From Singulisphaera sp. GP187 (GTDB lineage Bacteria; Planctomycetota; Phycisphaerae; Phycisphaerales; SM1A02): a stretch of 51,556 nucleotides of DNA. This document shows, piece by piece, positions 15,898 to 25,421 of the stretch. A model generated the notes under the pieces. The model ran no database searches. It saw only the letters and a program-made list of their open reading frames with translations, and was not told where the DNA came from. The position numbers were made by a program, and so were the translations under genes. The stretch covers positions 1-51,556 of the forward strand of contig CAMAXY010000014.1 of the NCBI GenBank assembly GCA_945862215.1. Direction: 5' to 3'. Position 1 is the stretch's first letter. Every line of letters starts with the position of its first letter.

Positions 15898-17187
15898 TTA
15901 TGCGCTCTCGTGGTGTATGAGATCGTCGTATGTCTCACGCTCGCGAATCACGCGGAATTGATCACCTTCCACTAAGACTTCAACGGGAAGTGGGTGACTG
16001 TTGTATCTGCTTGCCATCGTCATGCCGTATGCACCCGCGGTATAGACAGCCAACAAATCTCCACGGTGAAGAGGTGGAAGCATGCGATCTTCTGCAAGAA
16101 AATCGCCGGTTTCGCACAGAGGACCGACGACTTCCGTTCTTTCAAGACCTGGCAATACAAGTTCGCGGGCTCGCCGAGGAGGCACAAGCGCAGCAGGCAC
16201 ATCTGTCGGCCATACAAAGTGAAATGCTCCATAGTGACTTGGCCGTAGCAGCGTGTGCATACCTGCATCACAAATGGCAAAGTTTCGATCACCAGATTTT
16301 TTTACATATTCGACCTTAGTCAAGAGCACGCCTGCATTCGCGGCGATTGTTCGGCCGGGCTCCAAAATTATGCGAAGTCCATTTACGACACGATCGCGAA
16401 GCAAAGGAACAATCGCATTTGCATATTCCTCTGCAAGAGGAGACTGATCACTTTCATAATCCGCGCCGAACCCGCCACCGAGGTCGAGCGTGTCAATTTG
16501 GAATCCTTCCGCATTGAGTTCGTCCATCAGCGCGAGCGCTTTCGTAACGCTCTCTAAATATGGCGCAGTTGTATAAACGGGAGAGCCGATATGGAGGTGA
16601 ATTCCGCGAAGGGAAACAAATGGATCACGACCGTACGAATGGAAAAAAGCCGCGGCACGTTCGAGGTCAACACCAAATTTGCTCTCGCGCTTGCCAGTGG
16701 ATGTGTATCGATGCGTCTTGGGGTCGACATCGGGATTGACTCGAAGCGCAGCTCCTGTCCGAATGCCAGTTTCTCTTGCAATGCGAGCAAGATTCTCGAA
16801 TTCCATTTCACTTTCGACATTGAAAAGTCCAATCCGCTGTTCGAGTGCGTATCGAATTTCCGCATCGGACTTTCCTACTCCGGCATAGACGAAGTTTTTT
16901 GGATCGCCACCAGCTTTCATTGCACGAAAGAGTTCGCCACCCGACACAACATCCATCCCTGCACCCATTTCAGTCAGCAGGCGCAGAATGGCTAGATTTG
17001 AGCAGCATTTAACTGAAAAACAAATCAGCGGATTGATCGGTGCGAATGCATCACAAAGGCGCATGAAATGTTGACGAAATGTCTCGCTCGAATAGACATA
17101 GCAGGGAGTTCCAACGGACTTGGAAATGTCCCGCATCGAAACGCCTTCGCAAGAGAGTGAACCTTCGAGATATCGAAAATCATCCAT
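15898..17187 (-). CDS. lysA: Diaminopimelate decarboxylase
   Basis: A 429-residue PLP enzyme that converts meso-diaminopimelate to lysine, the last step of the pathway. The Schiff-base lysine lies in CFSVKCCSN (residues about 57-65). Other family signs are the VDVVSGGEL-like MDVVSGGELFRA, HLHIGSP, LDLGGGFG (PLP phosphate loop), EPGRTIAAN and LCETGD near the C-terminus. The CETGD motif differs slightly from the usual CES-D but keeps the catalytic Cys and Asp. A stand-alone minus-strand promoter is expected in 17188-17230. A related Orn/Arg decarboxylase is less likely because of the GGGFG and CET-D set. Confidence 0.94.
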   Translation of the reverse strand: MDDFRYLEGSLSCEGVSMRDISKSVGTPCYVYSSETFRQHFMRLCDAFAPINPLICFSVKCCSNLAILRLLTEMGAGMDVVSGGELFRAMKAGGDPKNFVYAGVGKSDAEIRYALEQRIGLFNVESEMEFENLARIARETGIRTGAALRVNPDVDPKTHRYTSTGKRESKFGVDLERAAAFFHSYGRDPFVSLRGIHLHIGSPVYTTAPYLESVTKALALMDELNAEGFQIDTLDLGGGFGADYESDQSPLAEEYANAIVPLLRDRVVNGLRIILEPGRTIAANAGVLLTKVEYVKKSGDRNFAICDAGMHTLLRPSHYGAFHFVWPTDVPAALVPPRRARELVLPGLERTEVVGPLCETGDFLAEDRMLPPLHRGDLLAVYTAGAYGMTMASRYNSHPLPVEVLVEGDQFRVIRERETYDDLIHHESA

Positions 17188-17241
17188 AGTGTTTGTCCGT
17201 AAATTACACTTTCTTGTATAGCACGATAGTCGTATCGCTTC

Positions 17242-18063
17242 TTATGCGGGCGATGGCGCTTCTTCTTGTGCTTGCACTCTTCTCATTTGGAAAGCCCAAC
17301 CTGCAAGTGTTGTCGCTGCACCAAGAAACATCCAAGCGGTTGGAGACTCAGGGCAATGAAATGATGGAACGATCGTTTCCATCAAAGGCATTCCGCATCC
17401 GAGTAAGAGCAGCGATCCAAGAGTCGCCGCAGCGCCTGCAAGCGCCCAACGCGCAAAGAAAATCCCTAAGCCAAATCCCATAACTGCTCCACCAGCAGTC
17501 ACTGCGAAAAGAAATGTCTGTGTCGCAGGGGGTAGAAGATCCCACCGACTCTTGATTTGTGCTGCGATTCGTCCGCCCGCACCTGCAAGACGCGCAATAC
17601 TTCCAGTTGTATCTTCACCCGCAGATTGATGACGACTCTCGCCAATAATCGTCAGAATCGAATCGGTCAATCCACTTCTCGCAGCTCGAACAGAGGCAGA
17701 AGGAGTCGGTTCTTGAGTCGCATTTGCAGAAGACTTCGCTGATGCCAAGGGAGCAGTTGGAGTAATCCCACGCTCGACGAGCAATCCAGCGAAAAGCAAT
17801 CCGATGATTGTTCCCGCTACAGCGAATCCAACAGCGACAGCAGGCCTGACGAAGAGTGCTGCAAGTGCCGCACATCCAACGCTTGCCGTCGCAGCACAGA
17901 TTGCGGGAGACCACTCGGGAACAAACGAATCGTGGATGAATCCACCGAGGCACCAACCAAGAACTCCGCCAGTAAATGCAGCGATCAGGCCGACGAGCTG
18001 TACGCCAGCAATCAGCAGAAAAAAACCAAGTGCAGCAAAGAGAGCAAGAATGAGCGTGGACAT
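17242..18063 (-). CDS. Integral membrane protein of unknown function
   Basis: About 273 residues, not recognised. From the ATG at 18063 it begins directly with a hydrophobic helix, followed by a second very Gly/Ala-rich pair (GLIAAFTGGVLGWCLGG), further helices around 65-110, a polar Ser/Ala/Thr linker of about 70 residues, and three or four more helices. The last 15 residues are charged. The layout (TM cluster, polar linker, TM cluster) suggests two related halves. The start is uncertain: a TTG at 18084 has an AGGAAGGGG-type ribosome site just upstream and would add seven residues. It is divergent from the YyaL-like gene, with about 70 bp between the starts. Confidence 0.6.
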   Translation of the reverse strand: MSTLILALFAALGFFLLIAGVQLVGLIAAFTGGVLGWCLGGFIHDSFVPEWSPAICAATASVGCAALAALFVRPAVAVGFAVAGTIIGLLFAGLLVERGITPTAPLASAKSSANATQEPTPSASVRAARSGLTDSILTIIGESRHQSAGEDTTGSIARLAGAGGRIAAQIKSRWDLLPPATQTFLFAVTAGGAVMGFGLGIFFARWALAGAAATLGSLLLLGCGMPLMETIVPSFHCPESPTAWMFLGAATTLAGWAFQMRRVQAQEEAPSPA

Positions 18064-18133
18064 CGTCGTTACAGTATCGGTCAATGAGCCCCTTCCTCTT
18101 TCTTGATCATTGCCAAACAATCGGAAACGTCCT

Positions 18134-20383
18134 ATGAGTAGTGGATTGCAGGGCCAGTCTGGCGGAAACCGGCTCGCAAGAGAGGACAGTCCATACCTTC
18201 TTCAGCACGCTGGGAACCCTGTCGATTGGTGGCCGTGGTGCCCAGAGGCATTCGAAGTCGCTCGGAAACGGAATGTCCCGATTTTTCTTTCCATTGGTTA
18301 CGCAACGTGCCATTGGTGTCACGTGATGGAACACGAAAGCTTTGAAAATGCAGAGTGTGCCGCACAAATGAATGCATCGTTCGTTTGCATCAAAGTCGAC
18401 CGCGAGCAACGGCCTGACGTTGATGACATTTATATGCAGGCCTGTCAGATTTATACGCAAGCAACAGAAGGTCGAGCAAGTGGTGGTTGGCCACTTTCTG
18501 CGTTCTTAGAACCCTCGAATGGCATGCCGTTTTTTGTTGGGACGTATTACCCACCTCAACCTGCATGGGGAAGACCAAGTTTCCAACAACTGCTTGATTC
18601 GATTTCCAATTCGTGGTCGACGCGTGAAGCTGCAATGATCGAACAATCCAAACGCATCGCAGATGCTGTGACTTCTGCGATCGCAACTGAACATCCAGCA
18701 GGAAAGATTTCCGCAACAATTGCTGCACGCGCGGCGTTGCAATTATTGCAAATTGAAGATCGCGAACATGGCGGATTTGGAACAGCTCCAAAGTTTCCGC
18801 AACCTGCGTATTTTTCGCTTCTCTTGGCTGCAGGAGGAGAGCAGGGTGGCCAGGTCGTTCGTTCTTCATTGACCAAGATGGCATGCGGTGGGGTCTTCGA
18901 TCAAGTTGCTGGTGGTTTTCACAGATATTCCGTCGACGAAGCATGGATGATTCCACACTTCGAAAAAATGCTCTATGACAATGCGTTGCTCGCACCTTTG
19001 TATGCGCAAGTTGCAGCGGAAAATCACGATCCGTTTCTTCGACAGATTTGCGAGAGAACGCTGCAATTTGTCAATCGCGAACTCTCTGTTCCTCGCGGTG
19101 GTTTTTATTGCGCCCTTGATGCAGATGTCGGCGGCAAAGAAGGAACAGGGCATGCGTGGAGCCCCGATCGCATGCGAACCGTGCTGAAATCTGCGGGAAT
19201 TCTTGGCGAAGATCAAGCACTCTTGCTGTCAGTGACAGGCATGGACGGCGCAGCAAATTTTCGAGATCCGCATCATCCAAACGATCCTCCAACCTGGGTT
19301 TTGCAAATGCGTGATCCTGCAGATGCGCTCAATGAAAAAGTCCAACGCGCATTGGATGCGCTCCACAAAAATCGAATGACATGGCCACAACCTCTGTGCG
19401 ATGACAAAGTTTTGCTTGGATGGAACGGATTGATGATCGAAGGATTTGCAGACTCTGGGCGGTGGCTGGAAAACGACGCATGGAAAGCGCGCGCAGAAGA
19501 ATCTGCAAATTGGATTTTCGACAATTTGCAAACCACTGATGGATGGATGCGATGTTGGCGCAGTGGCCGCGCGTCTATACCTGCAACACTCGAAGATATC
19601 GCTGGCATCGCCAACGCCTGCATGAGCATTTGGCTCAATTCCAAGGAACCGAAATGGCTGGCACGCGCAGGCGATCTCTATTCAAATGCCCGCGAAACAT
19701 TCTTTGAAAGCGAGCATGGGAGATGGAGTGATGTGCGCGCAGGAGACTCGATGTTGTTTGTTCGTCCTCGAAGTTGTAATGACGGTGCGGTTCCTTCTGG
19801 AACTTCTTCGATATTGCGAGTGATGACCTCGCTGATCCAAGCTGGCGCGGACCATTCACTTCGAAGCGACCTTTCGATTTCGTTGCAGGCGATTGCAACC
19901 AATTTGGCCGAGCAGCCTCTTTCTATGGCGAATACCCTTTCACTTCTGCCACTTGCGCAACAGATTGTCCCGGAGGTATTTACAGCTGGAGCAGTCGCCT
20001 TGCAATCCACTTCAATCACTGCGAAAGCGAACAAAATTGAAGGGCTCGAAATCCGCTGGAAAAATGGAGCCGTCGAAATTATTGCCGAGTCGGGTGCAGA
20101 AGTTCTCGCGCACGATGGAAGTCCTCGAGGTCTTCTTGTGCGTGTCCACGCGCCAAGTGAAATTGAAATTGAGACGAAATATCCAACGCCGATCGTGACG
20201 CACGATGGTGCGAGATATCTCACTGGTATGTTTCGAATACCAGTGCGGCAACGAAAGATTGCCGCTCCGAGTGCGGTCAAACTTCTCGTGACTGTGAGCG
20301 TCTGCAGAAAAGGCGTTTGCGCTGCGCCGCAATTCGTGGAACTGTCAGTCGAACTTCAAACCGAGTTCTCCAAAGGAGATTAG
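18134..20383 (+). CDS. Thioredoxin-fold DUF255 protein (YyaL / spermatogenesis-associated SSP411 family)
   Basis: A 749-residue protein. It opens with [24 protein letters not shown], then [19 protein letters not shown], the invariant start of the YyaL family: a thioredoxin-like domain whose CHWC replaces Cxx[16 protein letters not shown] [16 protein letters not shown] follows. The rest is an alpha/alpha six-barrel-like region with [14 protein letters not shown] and [14 protein letters not shown], resembling N-acylglucosamine epimerases. The biochemical function of the family is not settled. I start at ATG 18134; an upstream TTG at 18110 would add eight unlikely residues. A one-domain asparaginase gene follows after 9 bp. 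Confidence 0.92.
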   Translation: MSSGLQGQSGGNRLAREDSPYLLQHAGNPVDWWPWCPEAFEVARKRNVPIFLSIGYATCHWCHVMEHESFENAECAAQMNASFVCIKVDREQRPDVDDIYMQACQIYTQATEGRASGGWPLSAFLEPSNGMPFFVGTYYPPQPAWGRPSFQQLLDSISNSWSTREAAMIEQSKRIADAVTSAIATEHPAGKISATIAARAALQLLQIEDREHGGFGTAPKFPQPAYFSLLLAAGGEQGGQVVRSSLTKMACGGVFDQVAGGFHRYSVDEAWMIPHFEKMLYDNALLAPLYAQVAAENHDPFLRQICERTLQFVNRELSVPRGGFYCALDADVGGKEGTGHAWSPDRMRTVLKSAGILGEDQALLLSVTGMDGAANFRDPHHPNDPPTWVLQMRDPADALNEKVQRALDALHKNRMTWPQPLCDDKVLLGWNGLMIEGFADSGRWLENDAWKARAEESANWIFDNLQTTDGWMRCWRSGRASIPATLEDIAGIANACMSIWLNSKEPKWLARAGDLYSNARETFFESEHGRWSDVRAGDSMLFVRPRSCNDGAVPSGTSSILRVMTSLIQAGADHSLRSDLSISLQAIATNLAEQPLSMANTLSLLPLAQQIVPEVFTAGAVALQSTSITAKANKIEGLEIRWKNGAVEIIAESGAEVLAHDGSPRGLLVRVHAPSEIEIETKYPTPIVTHDGARYLTGMFRIPVRQRKIAAPSAVKLLVTVSVCRKGVCAAPQFVELSVELQTEFSKGD

Positions 20384-20392
20384 TCTTCCACA

Positions 20393-20926
20393 ATGTTTCG
20401 ACTTCTGCTCATTTCAACTGGCGGCACGATTGAAAAAACCTATGACGAATTGGCAGGTGTTATGACGAATCATGTCAGTGTTCTTGATGTGATGATTGGT
20501 TCGCTTGATCTGCGCGGAGTCACCATCACGCGTCAAGCGTTAATGAACAAAGATAGTTTGGACATGACTTCGCAGGATCATCAAGACATTGCCGAAGCTG
20601 CATTCCAAGGGGCGCAAGACTCAGACGGCATCGTGATTGTGCATGGAACGGATCGTCTTGCTGTCACGGGCGAAACAATTTGGAAGCGCTGGTCGCAACC
20701 AAATGCGCCACATAAACCCGTCGTGTTGACAGGTGCAATGCGCCCGTATGAAATGCGTCGCACAGATGCCGTTCAGAATTTGACAGAGTCGTTGATTGCA
20801 GCGCAGATTTTGCCGCCGGGCGTATTCGTAGTCATGCACAATAAAGTCTTGGCTTTCCCTGGTGTCACTAAAGACTTGAACAACGGGACTTTTGTCAAGA
20901 TTTCAACGCAGCAACCTGCTGCTTGA
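20393..20926 (+). CDS. Single-domain asparaginase-family protein
   Basis: A 177-residue protein equal to the N-terminal domain only of L-asparaginases (full enzymes have about 330 residues). Both catalytic Thr motifs are visible: STGGTIE at residues 8-14 and VHGTDRL (about 83-89) with the Thr-Asp pair; GAMRP and DAVQNL follow as in true asparaginases. The C-terminal domain, which completes the dimer site in canonical enzymes, is absent, yet the stop is clean and such short forms are known in other bacteria. Activity on asparagine is therefore uncertain. It is 9 bp after the YyaL-like gene. Its stop is 3 bp from that of the convergent hdeD-like gene. Confidence 0.82.
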   Translation: MFRLLLISTGGTIEKTYDELAGVMTNHVSVLDVMIGSLDLRGVTITRQALMNKDSLDMTSQDHQDIAEAAFQGAQDSDGIVIVHGTDRLAVTGETIWKRWSQPNAPHKPVVLTGAMRPYEMRRTDAVQNLTESLIAAQILPPGVFVVMHNKVLAFPGVTKDLNNGTFVKISTQQPAA

Positions 20927-20929
20927 AAT

Positions 20930-21496
20930 TCAGGATTGATGGGAAGCTGATAACCGTCTGATATGTGATCCGATCGCGCACATACGAAATCCGCTGAAGA
21001 TCAACTGAACTCCAAAGAAAATCGCAAAGACGAAAAGCGCGGCATCTGGCCACATGACAATCAGTATTCCTGCGATTGTCGTCATCACTCCATTGCCGAG
21101 CACGCCAATCCATCCATCGTGACCACGAAGGCCTAGAGCCGTTGCAATGAGTGCACCGCCACCGATGATTGCAAGCGCACCAGCAAATTCTGTGATGGTG
21201 ATTGCGGACTGCTGAGGCGCATCCACGAATAGAACTCCAAGAATCAGTGCCAGAATTGGTCCGACAAATGCCGTCACGCTGTGAATTCCGTGTGAGAGTC
21301 CAAAGAACGCTCCGAACAATCCAAGCACACCAGCAATGGCGAGCATGATTCCAAAGATGTAAAGCCATGCAAAGGCAGCCATCATTGGAACAGTCGCCAA
21401 GATCAAACCTGCCAAAACCAGCAGTATTCCATTGATCCACAGAACCCACCACATCTTGGAATGCAACGCTGGAGACATACTTGGAGAAGTTTTCAT
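20930..21496 (-). CDS. HdeD-family (DUF308) membrane protein
   Basis: A 188-residue protein with six hydrophobic segments arranged as three similar helix pairs, each with a Gly-rich turn (LVLAGLILATVPM, LAIAGVLGLFGAFFG, IAGILIVMWPD). This is the DUF308 pattern of HdeD, linked in E. coli to acid resistance; elsewhere the role is unknown. The gene starts 22 bp after the smc stop on the same strand and may be read with it. The convergent asparaginase gene ends 3 bp away. Confidence 0.8.
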   Translation of the reverse strand: MKTSPSMSPALHSKMWWVLWINGILLVLAGLILATVPMMAAFAWLYIFGIMLAIAGVLGLFGAFFGLSHGIHSVTAFVGPILALILGVLFVDAPQQSAITITEFAGALAIIGGGALIATALGLRGHDGWIGVLGNGVMTTIAGILIVMWPDAALFVFAIFFGVQLIFSGFRMCAIGSHIRRLSASHQS

Positions 21497-21518
21497 GTTT
21501 TGTACAAATCCAAATCGA

Positions 21519-24500
21519 TTAATTGTTGGTCAGAGCAGATTTGTCTGACTGTCCAACTGACTCGGAGTTTTCTTCGCTTGTAGATTCTTCTGCAGCGATT
21601 GCAGATTCGGCGATTCGACCACCAGCGCCAACCTGTTCAAAGCGAACGGTCACGCGCTTGGAGACGCCGCGTTGAGGCATGGTCACACCGTGCAATCGGT
21701 GGCAAGCTTGCATTGTTCGCTTGTGATGGGTGATCACAATGAAGTGACTTTCATCAAGGAAACCACTGAGTGAATTGCAGAACCGCTCGACATTTGCTTC
21801 GTCGAGTGCTGCGTCAACTTCGTCCAGAATGCAGAAGGGGGCTGGCTTACTCTTGAAAATCGCCAACAGAAGTGCGACCGTTGTCATGGACTTCTCGCCA
21901 CCAGAAAGCTGCGTGATGATTCTCGGCTCTTTCCCAGGCGGCTTGGCACGGATTTCGATTCCTGATGCAAGCCAATCGATCGTTCCGTCTTCCATCGGAA
22001 TCAAATACATGTCCGCACTTCCGCCTCCGAATAAACGTCGGAACATTCCGTTTGTTCCGCCGAAATTCTCGCGAACCATGTTGAAAGTTTCCTCGAACTG
22101 AACGCGACTTGTCGCATCAAGTTCGACTACAAGGCGCTCCAAGTGTTCCTTCGCAGAATCGATGTCCGTCAACTGATTTGCGAGTTCTTGAGTTCGATTT
22201 TCCAGTTCGGTCAGTTCCGCCATCGCATCAAGATTGACATTTCCAAGTGATCGAATCTCGTCGCGTAGTTGATCCGCTTCAAGCGAGGCGATCGCTCGAT
22301 CGGTGAGCACAAACGCGCCAGACTCTCGATCCTCGAGATGAGCAGTCCAGAGTGTTTCAAGTTCGAGGCCAAGTTCTTCGCGTGCTTGCGTCGTCAGAGT
22401 CTCAAGACGCATCGAGCATTCGCGTCGAGCCAATTCGGACTCGCTCCATTGGCGCTCAGTATCAGATGCAGATTCGCGCAGAGATCGAAGCACTTCGCCT
22501 GCAGCATCATTTGCCAGAACCGCCATCGAAAGGGATTGAGCCAAGTCCGCGAGTCGAACCGCAATTGCGTCGTGCTTCTGCTGAGCGCGCTGAGTCACCG
22601 AACGGGATTCTGAAATCGATTCCTCAAGTGTTTCAACATGAGCCTCGCGTCGTCGCAACTGATCTTCTGCCGTGACACGCTGCCTGCGAGATTCCTGCAA
22701 TGCGGTCTCGATGAGAATTTGTTCTCGACGAGCAACTTGCGATCGACTGGTGGTCTCTCCAAGCATCAAGCGCGCAGCGGAAAGAGATTCTTGCGCTTGA
22801 TCGAGAATATTCTGTCGTTCAAGGGCTTGTTCGCGAGCGCTTGTCGCATTCGCATCTGCCGTGGAAAGTGTGGCGTCGGCAATCGTTAGCCGTTCGATGA
22901 TCGAAGCCTGCTCTTGCTGAGCTGCTTGGGCTCGTCGAGCAATCTCTGCCACTTCAAAGCGCACGGCGACTTGATCGCGTTCAATTCGTGTAATCAGTTG
23001 ATCGGTTCGTTCAGATTGGAATTCGCATTCGATGGCAGTTCTGCGAGCTGTCTGAAGCGCACTATCACGCTCCTCGTGGCGACCTTTCGCTGCACTCCCC
23101 AGTGCGGCAACACGAGATGCATCGTCCTCGATTTCTCGAATACGTCCGCCAAGAATTTCATTCGATGAAGTCAGTTCTGTCAATTCGGCACGCCGAATGA
23201 CCGAACCACCGCTGCCGCCGCGAAGCTTTCCAACAGTGACCGTTCGTAGGTGATCGATCACTTCACCAGAAAGTGTGACGAACCGCGAACTCGATTGATC
23301 TCCAGTTGAAAGTTGCAATGCTGTCGCAAGATCATTGACCAACCAAGTTCGTCGAAGCAAAGTTTCGATGATTCCTTGCGCTCCACCAGAGACGCGGATG
23401 ATCGAACTCAGTGGTCGAGCGCCTTCTGGACAAGCTTCTGGAGAAGCAGGGGATGTTGCATCCAGAGAGTCTGCAATTGATGCTGGCGCAAATGTCACTC
23501 TGCCATCAAGTTCACATGCATGAGTGAGCAGCGGGGAAGATTCCACAGTCCCCTCAACAACCAAGCATTCCAGCCAACTTCCAAGAGCTGCTTCAACTGC
23601 GACCGCATTTACTCGATCTGTTGAAACAAGATCGCCCAAAGCTCCACGAATCCCAGGGAATTTTTCTTGATCTCCAAGGACCGTTCGAACTGCGCCACCC
23701 AATCCTTCTCGCGCCGATTCCATTTCTTCCAGAATCGCTCGCCTGCTTTCGCCGCGCGTTCGTTCGTCGCGCAAGGTCATCAATCTTTCATTGATTGCGA
23801 CGCCTTCTTCGCCATACGACTCGACATTTCGAAGTTCATTGACCACTTCAGCTTGAATCTTCTCGGCAATTGCCTGAGCCTCAGATCGCCGAGTTGCCGC
23901 GAGATCGCGCGCAGTAAAATGAGTCTGAAGTTCGCGCTCTTGTTCGTTCGAGCGAGCAGTCACTCGGACTGATTCCGCATCAATAGACGCGAGCCGTTCT
24001 TCCGCCGCATGGCGTCGAGCTGCCAGACGAGATTTTTCGCGTTCGAGAGCAATGTGTTCTTCACGCCAGCGCAAATCGGCATCGCGAGCAGCAGAAGCAT
24101 CGGCCGCACACTGAGCGCGTGCTTCTGCGGCAACGGCATTCTGTTCTTCCGCTTCCAGAACAGCCTTCGCTGCAAGATCAACCACAAGAATCAATTCCGC
24201 CAATTGCGTCGCATGTTGAGCAACACGCCCATCCAAAGCGCCGATCGCCGAAGCGTCTTGTTCGAGAGCGCTGCGAGTCTCGCCAAGCGCTTGCTCAGTG
24301 AACTCGATGCGTTGTTGAGCTTGCTTGACTGCCGACGCGGCTTCGAAACGATCTCGTTCCAAACCTTGCTGATTCTGCATAACCAAATCACGCTCGGTTT
24401 CCCGCATTCTTTTCGAGTTTTCTGCATCTTCGAGTGTTTGGGTCAACGCATCTCGAGCAGCTTCGGCAGCAACGACTGCTTGTTCGCACTCAGTCAACTT

Positions 24501-25352
24501 TGATCGTTGTTCGTGGTATTGATCAAGTGTGAGCGCAGATCGAAGCGCACGACGACGAGAGTCGAGTTCGACGAATCGCTTTGCTTTCTCGGCTTGGCCG
24601 CGCACAATTCGCAATCGGCGTTCGGCCCCAGAAAGTTGCTCACGCAGAACAACCAAGTTCTTTTCTGCAAGCTCCAACTTGCGTGCGGCCTCTTCTTTTC
24701 GCGCACGAAATTTCGCGACGCCTGCTGCCTCTTCGAGAATCGCACGACGCTCTGCTGGATTCGCTTCGAGCAAGGCTGCAACCTTTCCTTGTTCAATAAT
24801 TGAATAGGCATCGGTTCCGATTCCAGTATCCATAAAGAGTTCTTTGATATCACGCAGACGAACCTTCCGACCATTGATCAAATACTCCGATCGTCCATCG
24901 CTGTACAACTTTCGCGTGACATCGACTTCGTCAGAATCCACTGGTAATGCGCGATGTCGAACGAGGCCACGTCGAACCACCGTCTCTTCATTTTCAACTG
25001 TTGAATCTTGCGCGTCTTCCTCTGAAGCAGATTCTGTGGATTCCGTTGAATCCGCAGATTTTTCATGAACTTTCATTGGCGCTTCAAGCACCGGGTTGGA
25101 AAACACGAGTGATACTGCAGCGCATCCCATTGGCTTGCGGACCGCACTTCCAGCAAAGATGACATCAACCATCGCGCTTCCACGCAGACTTTTCGCACTT
25201 CGTTCGCCGAGGACCCATTTGATCGCATCGACAACGTTGCTCTTGCCACAACCATTGGGACCAACGATTCCGATGATGGGTTCATCAAATCGAAATTCGG
25301 TGTGATCTGCGAAGCTCTTAAAACCGTTGAGTATGAGTTTGGAAAGACGCAC
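21519..25352 (-). CDS. smc: Chromosome segregation protein SMC
   Basis: A 1277-residue condensin ATPase. The N-terminal Walker A is GPNGCGKSN (31-39). Long Ala/Glu/Arg-rich coiled coils flank a hinge (about 520-660, with [22 protein letters not shown]). The C-terminal head has the signature LSGGEKS and Walker [19 protein letters not shown]. The GTG at 25352 is chosen because GGAGG lies 5 nt upstream and the protein then begins [14 protein letters not shown] as in other SMCs. An unusual acidic Ser/Glu-rich insertion of about 50 residues (roughly 90-140) interrupts the N-terminal head lobe before the [17 protein letters not shown] strand. No scpA or scpB is in the window. The upstream gene on this strand is the FlgI-like lipoprotein. 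Confidence 0.96.
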   Translation of the reverse strand: MRLSKLILNGFKSFADHTEFRFDEPIIGIVGPNGCGKSNVVDAIKWVLGERSAKSLRGSAMVDVIFAGSAVRKPMGCAAVSLVFSNPVLEAPMKVHEKSADSTESTESASEEDAQDSTVENEETVVRRGLVRHRALPVDSDEVDVTRKLYSDGRSEYLINGRKVRLRDIKELFMDTGIGTDAYSIIEQGKVAALLEANPAERRAILEEAAGVAKFRARKEEAARKLELAEKNLVVLREQLSGAERRLRIVRGQAEKAKRFVELDSRRRALRSALTLDQYHEQRSKLTECEQAVVAAEAARDALTQTLEDAENSKRMRETERDLVMQNQQGLERDRFEAASAVKQAQQRIEFTEQALGETRSALEQDASAIGALDGRVAQHATQLAELILVVDLAAKAVLEAEEQNAVAAEARAQCAADASAARDADLRWREEHIALEREKSRLAARRHAAEERLASIDAESVRVTARSNEQERELQTHFTARDLAATRRSEAQAIAEKIQAEVVNELRNVESYGEEGVAINERLMTLRDERTRGESRRAILEEMESAREGLGGAVRTVLGDQEKFPGIRGALGDLVSTDRVNAVAVEAALGSWLECLVVEGTVESSPLLTHACELDGRVTFAPASIADSLDATSPASPEACPEGARPLSSIIRVSGGAQGIIETLLRRTWLVNDLATALQLSTGDQSSSRFVTLSGEVIDHLRTVTVGKLRGGSGGSVIRRAELTELTSSNEILGGRIREIEDDASRVAALGSAAKGRHEERDSALQTARRTAIECEFQSERTDQLITRIERDQVAVRFEVAEIARRAQAAQQEQASIIERLTIADATLSTADANATSAREQALERQNILDQAQESLSAARLMLGETTSRSQVARREQILIETALQESRRQRVTAEDQLRRREAHVETLEESISESRSVTQRAQQKHDAIAVRLADLAQSLSMAVLANDAAGEVLRSLRESASDTERQWSESELARRECSMRLETLTTQAREELGLELETLWTAHLEDRESGAFVLTDRAIASLEADQLRDEIRSLGNVNLDAMAELTELENRTQELANQLTDIDSAKEHLERLVVELDATSRVQFEETFNMVRENFGGTNGMFRRLFGGGSADMYLIPMEDGTIDWLASGIEIRAKPPGKEPRIITQLSGGEKSMTTVALLLAIFKSKPAPFCILDEVDAALDEANVERFCNSLSGFLDESHFIVITHHKRTMQACHRLHGVTMPQRGVSKRVTVRFEQVGAGGRIAESAIAAEESTSEENSESVGQSDKSALTNN

Positions 25353-25421
25353 TCCGACCTCCAGTCGCAACTCTGATCGACCTTCCTTCCATGAAAGGTT
25401 TGCCCGAAGCGGGCGAAAACG

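Noticed and set aside
25396..25414. GCCCG-AAG-CGGGC hairpin between the FlgI-like gene and smc as a terminator
   Set aside because: The stem has only 5 bp and no T-run follows on the minus strand, so it is not convincing.
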